Of a stretch of DNA of 6,712 bases, positions 1 through 6,712 are shown piece by piece. How positions within the stretch are numbered: position 1 is the stretch's first letter; each line of letters opens with the position of its first letter. The notes under the pieces were generated by a model, which did no database searches, was not told where the DNA came from, and saw only the letters and a program-made list of their open reading frames with translations. Made by a program: the position numbers and the translations under genes. The stretch spans positions 3,591 through 10,302 of the forward strand of contig PMDM01000265.1 of assembly GCA_003155565.1 (NCBI GenBank), given 5' to 3'. The stretch is from Methylococcaceae bacterium. GTDB lineage: Bacteria; Pseudomonadota; Gammaproteobacteria; Methylococcales; Methylomonadaceae.

Positions 1-179
1 TCAGTAATTTTTTGTTATGGCAATTGGCGTATACAGAACTTTATTTTACAGAAACCCTCTGGCCGGATTTTGACCAGAATTCACTGGACAATGCCATCAA
101 TAGTTTCAAAGGCCGCCAACGGCGCTTTGGACATACGGGTGAGCAAATACTCAATAAAGCAGCTTCACTTCAACTTTAG
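1..179 (+). CDS. uppS: Undecaprenyl diphosphate synthase, C-terminal end (partial)
   Basis: This is the last 58 codons of a cis-prenyltransferase that condenses isopentenyl diphosphate onto farnesyl diphosphate to give undecaprenyl diphosphate, the carrier lipid for peptidoglycan and O-antigen precursors. The reading frame starts with the codon at base 3 and ends in TAG at 177-179; the 5' part lies outside the window. The visible start [15 protein letters not shown] is the family's C-terminal signature, and its Glu (12th visible residue) corresponds to the conserved Glu that takes part in Mg binding in the E. coli enzyme. WPDF and the GRQRRFG stretch follow, also typical. The arginines of the R-x-S-x-F motif that bind isopentenyl diphosphate lie just upstream and are not seen. 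The tail after RRFG is short and not conserved. The gene sits 11 bp before cdsA, the usual order in gammaproteobacteria, so co-transcription is likely. It is also called ispU. Confidence 0.93.
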   Translation, partial: SNFLLWQLAYTELYFTETLWPDFDQNSLDNAINSFKGRQRRFGHTGEQILNKAASLQL

Positions 180-190
180 ACAATAAAAAA

Positions 191-1168
191 ATGTTATTAC
201 AGCGAGTAATTACGGCCGCCATTTTGGTGCCTTTGGTCGTCATGGCAGTGTTTCAACTGCCTGGAGAGTATTTCACTTTAGTGTTTGGGCTCATTATCTT
301 GATGGCCGCTTGGGAATGGAGTCATCTTATCGGCATCAACCCGCCTTACAAGAAATACTTATTTCTGTTAAGCCTGATTGTGCCGATGTTATGGTTACAT
401 TTTTGGACGCAATTCCTTGAAGGCTTACAATATGTCATCGAAACCGGGCAACAAGACGTTTATCAGTATGTCAAAAAAGTTGGCTGGACATCCATTAGCA
501 CATTTATGGAATACCTTAATATACCGGACGTCAGGTTGTATTCGGGCGTATTAGAGTGGTTTGTGATTCCGCCGGTGATTTTTTGGGTATTAGTCATGAT
601 ACTCATCAAACACTCGCCGACAGGCGTATTAAAGCTGGAATTAAAAACCCGTCACAAAGCATTGATAGGCTGGTTTATTTTACTGTCGGCGTGGTTGTTT
701 TTAGTTCGCCTCAGAATCCTTTACGGTGCGGAAATGACGATGTATTTCTTAGTGCTGATCTGGGCAGCCGATATTGCCGCTTATTTCGTCGGGAAAAAAT
801 TTGGTCAATCAAAACTTGCGCCTGAAATTAGTCCTGGTAAAACAATGGCTGGCTTTTATGGTGCATTATTGGCAGGCGTAGTCTGTGGCGTACTGTTAAG
901 CCTGGTTTATGGTTTTCCGCTTATGAACGCTTCTGACGTTGTATTACTGTCAATATTGACCGTATTAATTTCAATTTATGGGGACTTGTTCTTTAGTGTT
1001 GTCAAACGGCAAAGTGGCGTTAAAGAAAGTGGTTCCATATTGCCTGGGCATGGCGGAATACTTGACCGGATAGATAGCTTGATTGCAGCAACACCTTTTT
1101 TCTACGCAGGCATCTACCTGATTTATAGGATAATTGAAGATGCCCAAGCGACTGGTGCTGCTGGATGA
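191..1168 (+). CDS. cdsA: Phosphatidate cytidylyltransferase (CDP-diacylglycerol synthase)
   Basis: This inner-membrane enzyme makes CDP-diacylglycerol from phosphatidic acid and CTP, the branch point to phosphatidylethanolamine, phosphatidylglycerol and cardiolipin. The 325-residue protein has about eight or nine hydrophobic segments, roughly at residues 6-23, 28-44, 55-71, 122-140, 156-173, 181-200, 219-242, 248-263 and 297-313. The family block [15 protein letters not shown] (191-205), then [11 protein letters not shown] (208-218), is clear. The C-terminal signature spans 269-295 with S269, K272-R273, H287-G288-G289, D292-R293 and D295. Two usual residues differ: Phe268 where GDLxES normally has Glu, and Glu279 where the signature has Asp (K-E instead of K-D). 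At 325 residues it is longer than the 285-residue E. coli enzyme; the excess is a polar stretch at about 74-120 between the third and fourth membrane segments. The ATG has no good Shine-Dalgarno sequence (an A-rich leader instead) and follows uppS by 11 bp. The last four bases overlap dxr. The reading frame is intact, and the family assignment is secure. Confidence 0.95.
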   Translation: MLLQRVITAAILVPLVVMAVFQLPGEYFTLVFGLIILMAAWEWSHLIGINPPYKKYLFLLSLIVPMLWLHFWTQFLEGLQYVIETGQQDVYQYVKKVGWTSISTFMEYLNIPDVRLYSGVLEWFVIPPVIFWVLVMILIKHSPTGVLKLELKTRHKALIGWFILLSAWLFLVRLRILYGAEMTMYFLVLIWAADIAAYFVGKKFGQSKLAPEISPGKTMAGFYGALLAGVVCGVLLSLVYGFPLMNASDVVLLSILTVLISIYGDLFFSVVKRQSGVKESGSILPGHGGILDRIDSLIAATPFFYAGIYLIYRIIEDAQATGAAG

Positions 1169-2349
1169 AGGGGCTGTGCATACTTGGTGCAACTGGTTCA
1201 ATCGGTGTAAGCACCCTGGATGTCACGGCGCGGCATCCACATCTTTACAAAATCGTAGCGTTAACGGCAAACACGAACGTTGAGGATTTATTCGAGCAAT
1301 GCCTCGCGCACCATCCCCAGTATGCGGTAGTTGTAGACGAGGGCAAAGCCCAGGAATTTCAACATAAAATCAGCAATTCTGCCGTAGCTGATATTAAAGT
1401 ACTGACAGGTGCAAAAGCACTGGAAGAAGTTGCCACACTGGATGAAGTGGATTCGGTTATGGCTGCTATCGTTGGTGCGGCGGGTTTGTTGCCCAGTCTT
1501 GCTGCGGCGAAGGCAGGAAAAACCGTGTTACTCGCCAATAAAGAAGCCTTAGTGATGTCTGGGGATATTTTTATGGATGCGGTTTCAGCGTCAGGCGCAC
1601 ATTTACTGCCGATTGATAGTGAACATAATGCCATCTTCCAGTGCATGCCTGCCCATTATAAAACCGGGACGGATGGCAAGCAGGTACGGCGCATACTATT
1701 AACGGCTTCGGGTGGGCCATTCCGGGAAATGCCGATAGAGCTTATGGCCGATGTTACTCCGGAACAAGCAGTCGCTCACCCAAACTGGGATATGGGCAAA
1801 AAAATCTCCGTAGATTCAGCTACCATGATGAATAAGGGTTTGGAAATGATCGAAGCCTGTCTGTTGTTCAATATGTCGCCAGACCAGATACAAGTGGTTA
1901 TCCATCCCCAAAGTGTGATTCATTCTATGGTCGATTATGTCGACGGCACGGTATTAGCGCAAATGGGCAATCCCGATATGCGGATACCCATTGCCCATGC
2001 GATGGCATGGCCGGAACGGTTTGATTCTGGCGCTAAGCAACTGAATATTTTTGATGTCCGTCGCATGGATTTTGAAGAGCCAAATCTGGAACGTTTCCCG
2101 TGTTTACGCTTGGCTTATAAGGCGATACATGCGGGTGGAACCATGCCAGCCATACTAAATGCTGCAAATGAGATAGCCGTGGAAGCCTTTTTAGATCGAC
2201 AGGTAAAATTTACCGATATCCCAGTCATTATCGAGCGTTGTATGGATACTATAGCCGTTGTTGTTGCAGATACTTTGGCTGTCATCCTGGAACAAGACCT
2301 TCAAGCAAGGTTGGTTGCCAAACAGATTATCGCTGGGATGTATCCTTGA
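1165..2349 (+). CDS. dxr: 1-deoxy-D-xylulose 5-phosphate reductoisomerase
   Basis: This cytosolic enzyme (also IspC) converts 1-deoxy-D-xylulose 5-phosphate to 2-C-methyl-D-erythritol 4-phosphate with NADPH and a divalent metal. It is the committed step of the MEP isoprenoid pathway and the target of fosmidomycin. The 394 residues match the family length (E. coli about 398). Visible motifs are the NADPH-binding GATGSIG (8-14), LLANKE (122-127), the metal-binding DSEHNAIFQ (D151, E153), the substrate-loop ASGGPF (181-186), HPNW (205-208), [13 protein letters not shown] (215-227, with S218, N223, K224 and the third metal ligand E227) and the C-terminal [11 protein letters not shown] (332-342). 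All expected catalytic residues are present. The ATG start puts GATGSIG at the same distance from the N-terminus as in E. coli. It overlaps the cdsA stop as ATGA and has only a weak ribosome site, so it is probably translated by coupling with cdsA. Its product pathway feeds UppS encoded just upstream. Confidence 0.97.
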   Translation: MKGLCILGATGSIGVSTLDVTARHPHLYKIVALTANTNVEDLFEQCLAHHPQYAVVVDEGKAQEFQHKISNSAVADIKVLTGAKALEEVATLDEVDSVMAAIVGAAGLLPSLAAAKAGKTVLLANKEALVMSGDIFMDAVSASGAHLLPIDSEHNAIFQCMPAHYKTGTDGKQVRRILLTASGGPFREMPIELMADVTPEQAVAHPNWDMGKKISVDSATMMNKGLEMIEACLLFNMSPDQIQVVIHPQSVIHSMVDYVDGTVLAQMGNPDMRIPIAHAMAWPERFDSGAKQLNIFDVRRMDFEEPNLERFPCLRLAYKAIHAGGTMPAILNAANEIAVEAFLDRQVKFTDIPVIIERCMDTIAVVVADTLAVILEQDLQARLVAKQIIAGMYP

Positions 2350-3710
2350 TGGAAATGTTACATACCCTGTTTTTTTTCGTCATAGCTATTGGCATCCTGA
2401 TTTCATTTCATGAATTCGGCCATTTCTGGGTTGCCCGTAAAACTGGGGTCAAAGTACTCCGGTTTTCCGTTGGTTTTGGTAAGGTGTTATGGTCACACCA
2501 GAAAAACCCTGATGCAACGGAATATGTCTTATCGGCGATACCCTTGGGCGGTTACGTCAAAATGGTCGATGAGCGCGAGGGTGCAGTCAAAGCGGAAGAC
2601 GTGCAGTTCGCCTTTAACCACCAATCGTTGTGGGTAAGGACTGCCATAGTTGCAGCAGGGCCGATTTTTAACCTGATGTTGGCTATTGCCCTTTTCTGGG
2701 CGGTGCTAGTGTTGGGCGAAACAGGAATGAGACCGATATTGGGAGAAGTCAAACAAGGTACGCTTGCTGCGGCGGCGGGCTTTGTCGAAGGCGAAGAAAT
2801 AATTTCCGTAAACGATAAAGCCACCAAAACTTGGACGGAGGCAATGAGCGTCCTGATTACTTCCGCAATGGATGGTGAGCCGAACATCAAAGTTAAGGTT
2901 AAGAATATTACTGATGAACAAAATGACAGAATCATCAACTTAACCGACAACGATATACAAGATTCAGAAAAACTGTATGACCGTTTAGGATTCAAACCTT
3001 GGTCACCCAAATTAAAGCCAATCATAGATAAGGTGCTTCCTGATGGTGCAGCCTTGGCTGCTGGCCTAAAAAACGATGATTTAATCATCAGCGCGGACGG
3101 AAAAGCTATAACAGATTGGATGCAATGGGTAGATTACGTAAAAAAACGGCCTGACATTACTATCAGCGTGATCGTTGATCGTCAAGGGATGCGGTTAATT
3201 TTACCTATAACGCCGAAAAGCGAGCAGTCCGGCGCGGAAACTGAAGGTAAAATTGGCGCATCCGTGGCTATGCCGGAAGGGTTGATAAAATCCATGATGG
3301 TTGAATATTCTTTGCCACCGCTTGATGCTATTCCAGTTGCGTTCAAAACGACCTACGATTATTCCATTATGACTTTGAAGATGATGGGTAAGATGCTCAT
3401 CGGCAAGGCATCGGTCAAAAATTTGAGTGGGCCAATCAGTATTGCCCAGATCGCCGGGCAGTCAGCCAGTATGGGGCTGGTCTATTTCATTAAATTCATG
3501 GCATTGGTCAGCGTGAGTTTAGGTGTGCTGAATTTGTTGCCGGTGCCTGTTCTCGATGGCGGTCATCTTATGTTTTTCGGCATCGAAGCTATCAAAGGCA
3601 GTCCTGTTTCAGAAAAAGTACAGATTTTTTTCCAGCAGATCGGTATGGCCTTGTTGTTGTTGCTAATGGTAACCGCCATGGTTGTCGATGTTCAGCGCTT
3701 GTTTGATTAG
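2349..3710 (+). CDS. rseP: Site-2 intramembrane zinc metalloprotease RseP
   Basis: RseP is an inner-membrane protease that cuts the anti-sigma factor RseA inside the membrane after DegS, releasing sigma-E; it also clears remnant signal peptides. The 453-residue product (E. coli 450) has the zinc motif HEFGH at 21-25 (H21, E22, H25) in the first membrane segment and the third ligand D403 in the late LDGG motif, preceded by NLLPVPV (395-401). GFGKVLW (42-48) and IPLGGYVKM (64-72) are also typical. Two periplasmic PDZ domains lie at about 128-200 and 222-290. Membrane segments are near 6-22, 97-122, 378-399 and 431-447. The ATG at 2349 is chosen because it places HExxH as in E. coli and overlaps the dxr stop as TGATG. 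The frame stays open 37 codons further upstream, but that stretch lies inside dxr and is Cys/Arg-rich without family resemblance. A second ATG two codons in (2355) is possible. The bamA gene that often follows is absent. Confidence 0.96.
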   Translation: MEMLHTLFFFVIAIGILISFHEFGHFWVARKTGVKVLRFSVGFGKVLWSHQKNPDATEYVLSAIPLGGYVKMVDEREGAVKAEDVQFAFNHQSLWVRTAIVAAGPIFNLMLAIALFWAVLVLGETGMRPILGEVKQGTLAAAAGFVEGEEIISVNDKATKTWTEAMSVLITSAMDGEPNIKVKVKNITDEQNDRIINLTDNDIQDSEKLYDRLGFKPWSPKLKPIIDKVLPDGAALAAGLKNDDLIISADGKAITDWMQWVDYVKKRPDITISVIVDRQGMRLILPITPKSEQSGAETEGKIGASVAMPEGLIKSMMVEYSLPPLDAIPVAFKTTYDYSIMTLKMMGKMLIGKASVKNLSGPISIAQIAGQSASMGLVYFIKFMALVSVSLGVLNLLPVPVLDGGHLMFFGIEAIKGSPVSEKVQIFFQQIGMALLLLLMVTAMVVDVQRLFD

Positions 3711-3730
3711 TGTTGCCATGCAAAAAATTA

Positions 3731-3761
3731 TTGACAGAACGTGAACGAATTCCAGATCAAT
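3731..3761 (+). promoter_or_regulatory. Possible sigma-70-type promoter for dsbC
   Basis: The 95-bp gap between rseP and dsbC holds a perfect -35 hexamer TTGACA (3731-3736). The -10 is poor: AGATCA at the ideal 17-bp spacing, or ATCAAT (3756-3761) at 19 bp with only its last three bases matching. I see no convincing sigma-E promoter and no clear terminator hairpin for rseP, so dsbC could have its own promoter, be read through from rseP, or both. Confidence 0.3.
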
Positions 3762-3795
3762 AACTCCTACCCTTGAATTACCTAATAACCAAATC

Positions 3796-3800
3796 AGAGA
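3796..3800 (+). promoter_or_regulatory. Ribosome binding site deciding the dsbC start
   Basis: AGAGA lies 5 bases before the ATG at 3806. It favours that start, which begins a clean signal peptide with MKK, over an in-frame TTG at 3773 that would put eleven residues in front of the signal peptide. Confidence 0.5.
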
Positions 3801-3805
3801 AACCC

Positions 3806-4528
3806 ATGAAAAAAATAACCCAAATCAGCGGATTGTTGCTGTTTACCTTGCTACTTCCTTTTGCCCATGCAGATGATGCGGCGATCAGGAAAGCGCTACA
3901 AAAATCTATGCCGACAGCAAAAATCGAATCAATCAAGCCCTCTGAAATAAAGGGTTTGCAGGAAGTTGTTTTGGGTTCTAGCATCTATTACGTATCTGAT
4001 GATGGTAAGTATTTGCTGCAAGGACGCTTAGTTGATGTGGAAAACCGCACGGACTTAACAGAGCAAAAACTGGGTACTACCCGTAAGTCTGCTTTGGAAA
4101 AAATGGGCGTGGACAATATGATTGTGTTCAAACCCAAAATAGCTAAGTACAAGGTATCCATTTTCACTGATATTGACTGCGGTTATTGCCGTAAGCTGCA
4201 TTCCGAAATTGACCAATACTTGGCGGAAGGCATTACGATACAGTATTTGTTTTTTCCAAGAGCCGGAAAAGGTTCAGACTCCTATAACAAAGCGGTATCG
4301 GTCTGGTGTGCTAAAGACCGCAACGCAGCTTTAACAGCGGCGAAAAAAGACCAAAAACTGGAAAGCAAAACCTGCGTTAACCCTGTCGATAAGCACATGC
4401 AACTGGCTACCGAATTCGATGTAAAAGGTACGCCCATGATTGTGACTGAAAATGGCAATATTTACCCAGGGTATTTGCCAGCAAAGCAACTGCTTGAGGC
4501 TTTACAGAGCGAGAAAGCTCCCCAATAG
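3806..4528 (+). CDS. dsbC: Periplasmic thiol:disulfide interchange protein DsbC
   Basis: DsbC is a secreted disulfide isomerase that reshuffles wrong disulfides in periplasmic proteins and is kept reduced by DsbD. The 240-residue product (E. coli precursor 236) begins with a signal peptide: MKK, a Leu-rich core at about 10-19, and a probable signal peptidase cut after AHA at residue 22. The N-terminal dimerisation domain covers about 24-85 (YYVSDDGKYLLQGRLVDV at 61-78 is typical). The thioredoxin-like domain follows, with active-site CGYC at 125-128 in the context FTDIDCGYCRKLH. The cis-proline motif GTP is at 208-210, and the structural cysteine pair is C168 (VWCAKDR) and C190. CGYC separates it from DsbG, which usually has CPYC. 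It stands 95 bp after rseP and converges with mutS. Its position after rseP is unlike the common rseP-bamA order. The frame is intact. Confidence 0.93.
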   Translation: MKKITQISGLLLFTLLLPFAHADDAAIRKALQKSMPTAKIESIKPSEIKGLQEVVLGSSIYYVSDDGKYLLQGRLVDVENRTDLTEQKLGTTRKSALEKMGVDNMIVFKPKIAKYKVSIFTDIDCGYCRKLHSEIDQYLAEGITIQYLFFPRAGKGSDSYNKAVSVWCAKDRNAALTAAKKDQKLESKTCVNPVDKHMQLATEFDVKGTPMIVTENGNIYPGYLPAKQLLEALQSEKAPQ

Positions 4529-4537
4529 GCTTTAGTT

Positions 4538-4622
4538 TTGTCGGCTGGGTTGAGAGGAACGAAACCCAGATTATTAGCTTAGCTGCCATGGAAAACGCTG
4601 GGTTTACCAACCCAGCCTACAA
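4538..4622. repeat. REP-like inverted pair (BIME-like), CTGGGTT type
   Basis: Two palindromes face each other. The first has CTGGGTT (4545-4551), an 11-base loop and AACCCAG (4563-4569). The second has an 8-bp stem, GCTGGGTT (4597-4604) with AACCCAGC (4609-4616), and a 4-base loop. The outer 15 bases (4538-4552 and 4608-4622) are inverted repeats with 14 of 15 matching. On the minus strand the second unit begins with GTAG (4617-4620) directly next to the stem, the head found in REP sequences mobilised by RAYT transposases. The first unit has GTCG (4540-4543) in that place. No transposase gene lies in the window. The structure is seen; the REP class is inferred. Confidence 0.75.
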
Positions 4623-4649
4623 ACTTGAACATTTAAACTAGCCAAGCAG

Positions 4650-4670
4650 GGTACGCATTGCGTACCATTT
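4650..4670 (+). terminator. Possible Rho-independent terminator for dsbC
   Basis: The hairpin 4650-4666 (7-bp stem, 3-base loop) is followed on the plus strand by ATTTTG, a short T-run. It lies 121 bases after the dsbC stop. The T-run of four is weak, so terminator activity is plausible rather than certain; the hairpin is also one unit of the REP-like pair. Confidence 0.45.
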
Positions 4671-4697
4671 TGAAGCGTTTCAGGCGAGGTAACCTAC

Positions 4698-4718
4698 AAA
4701 AGGTACGCGATGCGTACC
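4698..4718 (-). terminator. Possible Rho-independent terminator for mutS
   Basis: Read on the minus strand, the hairpin 4718-4702 (7-bp stem GGTACGC/GCGTACC, loop ATC) comes 8 bases after the mutS TAA and is followed directly by TTTTG (the T-run is 4698-4701). Position and form suit an intrinsic terminator. It is the mirror image of the plus-strand hairpin at 4650-4666, so the pair could stop both converging genes. Confidence 0.55.
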
Positions 4719-4726
4719 CTACAAAA

Positions 4727-6712
4727 TTAAACCAATCCTTTAAGCCGATAAACCAATTCCAATGCTTGCTTAGGGCTGAGATCATCAGGATTGACATCCT
4801 CAAGCAACATAATAGCCGGATGACTTTCCTGGTTGGCAAATAAATCCAGTTGGTTTGTGCCCGATTCCGCCTGTTGCTCAATATAAGCCTTATCTTCCAA
4901 ATACCGCAGCTTGGTTTTGGCTTTCTCGATAACAGACCGTGGCACACCCGCCAATGAAGCGACTTGCAAGCCATAGCTTTGGTTGGCCGGGCCGTCCTTG
5001 ACCGCATGAAGGAAGATGATCTTGTCGCCATGTTCCATCGCGTCCAAATGTACATTAGCAATGGTTTTTTGCTCATCAGCCAATGTAGTCAATTCAAAAT
5101 AGTGGGTGGCAAACAAGGTAAACGCTTTGGTTTCTTTGGCGAGATAATCGGCACAAGCCCAAGCCAGGGAAAGGCCATCGAATGTGCTGGTGCCACGACC
5201 TATTTCATCCATTAAAATCAGGCTATTCGCTGTTGCATTATGTAGGATATTAGCGGTTTCGGACATTTCCACCATAAACGTTGAACGGCCACTGGACAAA
5301 TCATCCGATGCGCCAATGCGGGTGAAAATCTTGTCTATGAAGCCACAGTTTAAGTTTTTGGCTGGCACATAACAGCCAATATGGGCGATGAGAACAATCA
5401 ATGCGGTTTGGCGCATGTAGGTCGATTTACCGCCCATATTAGGCCCAGTGATGACCAGCATCCGGCGTTTGTTGGACAGGGACAAATCATTGGCGACAAA
5501 AGGCGTATCCGTGACCTGTTCGACTACCAGATGCCTGCCGGCTTCGATATGAATGCCCGGTCTGTCCGATGTTAGTGTTGGCTGTGATAAATTCAGCGTG
5601 TAAGAGCGTTCGGCAAAGTTGGTCAGTACGTCCAATTCAGCCAGAGCCGCCGCGCATTGTTGCAAAGGCAGTAAGTCTAATGCAATCTTGATCAATAGTT
5701 CGTCATACAAGGCTTTCTCGAAAGACAGCGATTTTTCCTTGGCACTGAGGACTTTATCTTCAAAGGCTTTTAATTCCTCAGTAATGTAACGCTCCGCGCC
5801 TTTTAAGGTTTGCTTGCGGGTGTAATGGGGCGGGATCTTGTCAACATGTAAATGAGAAATCTCTATATAGTAGCCATGTACACGGTTATAGTTGACCTTA
5901 AGCGTATTGATGCCAGTTGCCGCTCTTTCCCTGCTTTCCATATCCAGCAAGTATTGGTCGGCATTCTGGCTCAAGTTCCTCAGGTCATCCAGTTCCTGGT
6001 TGTAACCTGTTGCAATAACGCCGCCATCACGAATCAATACCGGTGGGTTCTCGACAATAGCTTGCTGCAATAAAGATAAAAGGTCAGGATGTTCACCGAT
6101 GTTTTGCATCAACAAGGTCAGATGAGGGTTGTCACTGCTAGTAAGCACACCTTGCAAGTCAGGTAAAACGGTCAATGTGTTTCGTAAAACCAGCAAATCG
6201 CGTGGCCTTGCCGATTTCAGGGCAATCCGCGAACTGATTCGTTCAATATCACCTACTCGACGTAAGTGAGTTTGCACGTTTTTATACAGCTTGCCGTCGA
6301 GCAAGCTGGCGATACAGGCATAACGATGCCTTAGAATTTGATGGTCACGCAACGGACGATTAAGCCAGCGCCGTAAACAACGGCTACCCATTGCCGTCGC
6401 GGTTTTATCCAGTACGCCCAATAAGGTAAATTCCGGTTGCCCGGTCGGGTGAAAATCCAGTTCAAGATTACGGCGGCTGGCAGCATCCAGCAAAATGCTG
6501 TCGGTGCTACTTTCCGTGCTGATTCCTTGAATATGCGGTAATGCGCTTTGTTGAGTATCCTTAATATACTGAAGCAAAGCACCGGCGGCGGCGATGGCAG
6601 CAGGCAGGTCGTCACAGCCGTAGCCTTTCAGGTCTAGCGCGTTGAATTGCTTGAGCACCAGCGAACGGGCACTTTCCGGTTCAAAATGCCAGGGTGGTCT
6701 TCTGCATAAACC
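4727..6712 (-). CDS. mutS: DNA mismatch repair protein MutS (5' end outside window)
   Basis: MutS recognises mismatches and small loops in new DNA and, with ATP, recruits MutL. The 661 visible residues run from the window edge to TAA at 4727-4729. About 200 N-terminal residues, including the mismatch-contacting Phe-x-Glu, are missing if it has the usual length (E. coli 853). The first codons read [15 protein letters not shown], continuing without break into [14 protein letters not shown], so the GTG at 6658 is an internal Val codon and not the start. Numbering visible residues: connector domain to about 60, core/lever and clamp domains about 70-390 ([13 protein letters not shown] at 274-286), Walker [10 protein letters not shown] at 423-431, the [11 protein letters not shown] loop at 473-483, Walker [10 protein letters not shown] at 499-507, TSTFDG at 508-513, and ATHYFELT at 535-542. 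Near the C-terminus QLDLF (621-625) fits the beta-clamp-binding consensus. The end YRLKGLV resembles the E. coli tetramerisation tail. The gene converges on dsbC. Confidence 0.96.
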   Translation of the reverse strand, partial: GLCRRPPWHFEPESARSLVLKQFNALDLKGYGCDDLPAAIAAAGALLQYIKDTQQSALPHIQGISTESSTDSILLDAASRRNLELDFHPTGQPEFTLLGVLDKTATAMGSRCLRRWLNRPLRDHQILRHRYACIASLLDGKLYKNVQTHLRRVGDIERISSRIALKSARPRDLLVLRNTLTVLPDLQGVLTSSDNPHLTLLMQNIGEHPDLLSLLQQAIVENPPVLIRDGGVIATGYNQELDDLRNLSQNADQYLLDMESRERAATGINTLKVNYNRVHGYYIEISHLHVDKIPPHYTRKQTLKGAERYITEELKAFEDKVLSAKEKSLSFEKALYDELLIKIALDLLPLQQCAAALAELDVLTNFAERSYTLNLSQPTLTSDRPGIHIEAGRHLVVEQVTDTPFVANDLSLSNKRRMLVITGPNMGGKSTYMRQTALIVLIAHIGCYVPAKNLNCGFIDKIFTRIGASDDLSSGRSTFMVEMSETANILHNATANSLILMDEIGRGTSTFDGLSLAWACADYLAKETKAFTLFATHYFELTTLADEQKTIANVHLDAMEHGDKIIFLHAVKDGPANQSYGLQVASLAGVPRSVIEKAKTKLRYLEDKAYIEQQAESGTNQLDLFANQESHPAIMLLEDVNPDDLSPKQALELVYRLKGLV
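4838..4852 (-). other. Beta-clamp-binding motif in MutS
   Basis: The codons read QLDLF, a full match to the QL(S/D)LF consensus for binding the DNA polymerase III sliding clamp. It lies in the poorly conserved linker between the ATPase domain and the C-terminal tail, the region where E. coli MutS carries its weaker version. Binding is inferred from the motif alone. Confidence 0.6.

Larger units (their letters stand above)
4648..4722. repeat. REP-like inverted pair (BIME-like), GGTACGC type
   Basis: A second, different palindrome pair. Unit one: GGTACGC (4650-4656), loop ATT, GCGTACC (4660-4666). Unit two: GGTACGC (4702-4708), loop GAT, GCGTACC (4712-4718). Each has a perfect 7-bp stem and a 3-base loop. 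The outer 19 bases (4648-4666 and 4702-4720) are inverted repeats with one mismatch, in the loop. The minus-strand copy has GTAG (4719-4722) abutting the stem; the plus-strand copy has GCAG (4646-4649). The element ends 4 bases from the mutS stop codon. Confidence 0.75.

Noticed and set aside
2238..2348. A 37-residue N-terminal extension of RseP
   Set aside because: It overlaps the dxr end in another frame, is Cys/Arg-rich and would place a soluble tail before the first membrane segment; the ATG at 2349 matches the family.
2552..3088. A 178-codon open frame on the minus strand inside rseP
   Set aside because: It lies wholly opposite the well-supported RseP PDZ region, has no recognisable motif, and reads as a Ser/Ile-rich shadow of the plus-strand codons.
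3773..3805. TTG start adding eleven residues to DsbC
   Set aside because: The ATG at 3806 gives a standard signal peptide and has an AGAGA site at the right distance.
4513..4540. A terminator directly after dsbC formed by AAAGC and GCTTT
   Set aside because: The stem is only 5 bp with a long loop and the following T-run is interrupted; the GGTACGC hairpin further on is a better candidate.
4538..4722. A CRISPR array
   Set aside because: There are only paired palindromes in opposite orientation, of two types, with no regular direct repeats or uniform spacers.
4633..5076. A 147-codon minus-strand open frame overlapping the mutS end
   Set aside because: It is a shifted-frame shadow of mutS, with its tail running through the REP-like repeats.
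6656..6658. GTG as the start of mutS
   Set aside because: Upstream codons to the window edge continue the MutS family sequence without a stop, so the gene is cut by the window and not short.

Overview
The window looks like chromosomal DNA of a gammaproteobacterium of moderate GC content. The evidence is the dense block uppS-cdsA-dxr(ispC)-rseP, the close match of all proteins to gammaproteobacterial family members as I remember them, a periplasmic DsbC, and REP-type palindromes with GTAG heads. A Methylococcales-type (methanotroph) host is a guess from general resemblance and cannot be proven here.

Layout. Bases 1-179 hold the 3' end of uppS (plus strand). It is followed closely by cdsA (191-1168), dxr (1165-2349) and rseP (2349-3710). 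The cdsA/dxr junction overlaps as ATGA and the dxr/rseP junction as TGATG, so these three genes are probably translationally coupled in one operon. After a 95-bp gap with a possible promoter comes dsbC (3806-4528), which encodes a secreted disulfide isomerase. A gap of about 200 bp (4529-4726) follows and is packed with two inverted pairs of short palindromes. The last part, 4727-6712, is the 3' three-quarters of mutS on the minus strand. It converges on dsbC and its 5' end lies outside the window.

How the genes fit together. The plus-strand block serves the cell envelope. UppS makes the undecaprenyl carrier lipid for peptidoglycan and polysaccharides, Dxr commits carbon to the MEP pathway that supplies isoprenoid precursors for UppS, CdsA makes CDP-diacylglycerol for phospholipids, and RseP is the site-2 protease of the envelope-stress pathway. 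DsbC repairs disulfides in the periplasm. MutS (DNA mismatch repair) is functionally separate and marks the end of the block.

I see no novel multi-gene system here. The signals most worth a second look are (1) the pair of REP/BIME-like elements between dsbC and mutS, one of which can form facing terminators for both genes, (2) changes at usually conserved positions of the CdsA signature plus an enlarged loop, and (3) dsbC in the place where bamA usually follows rseP.
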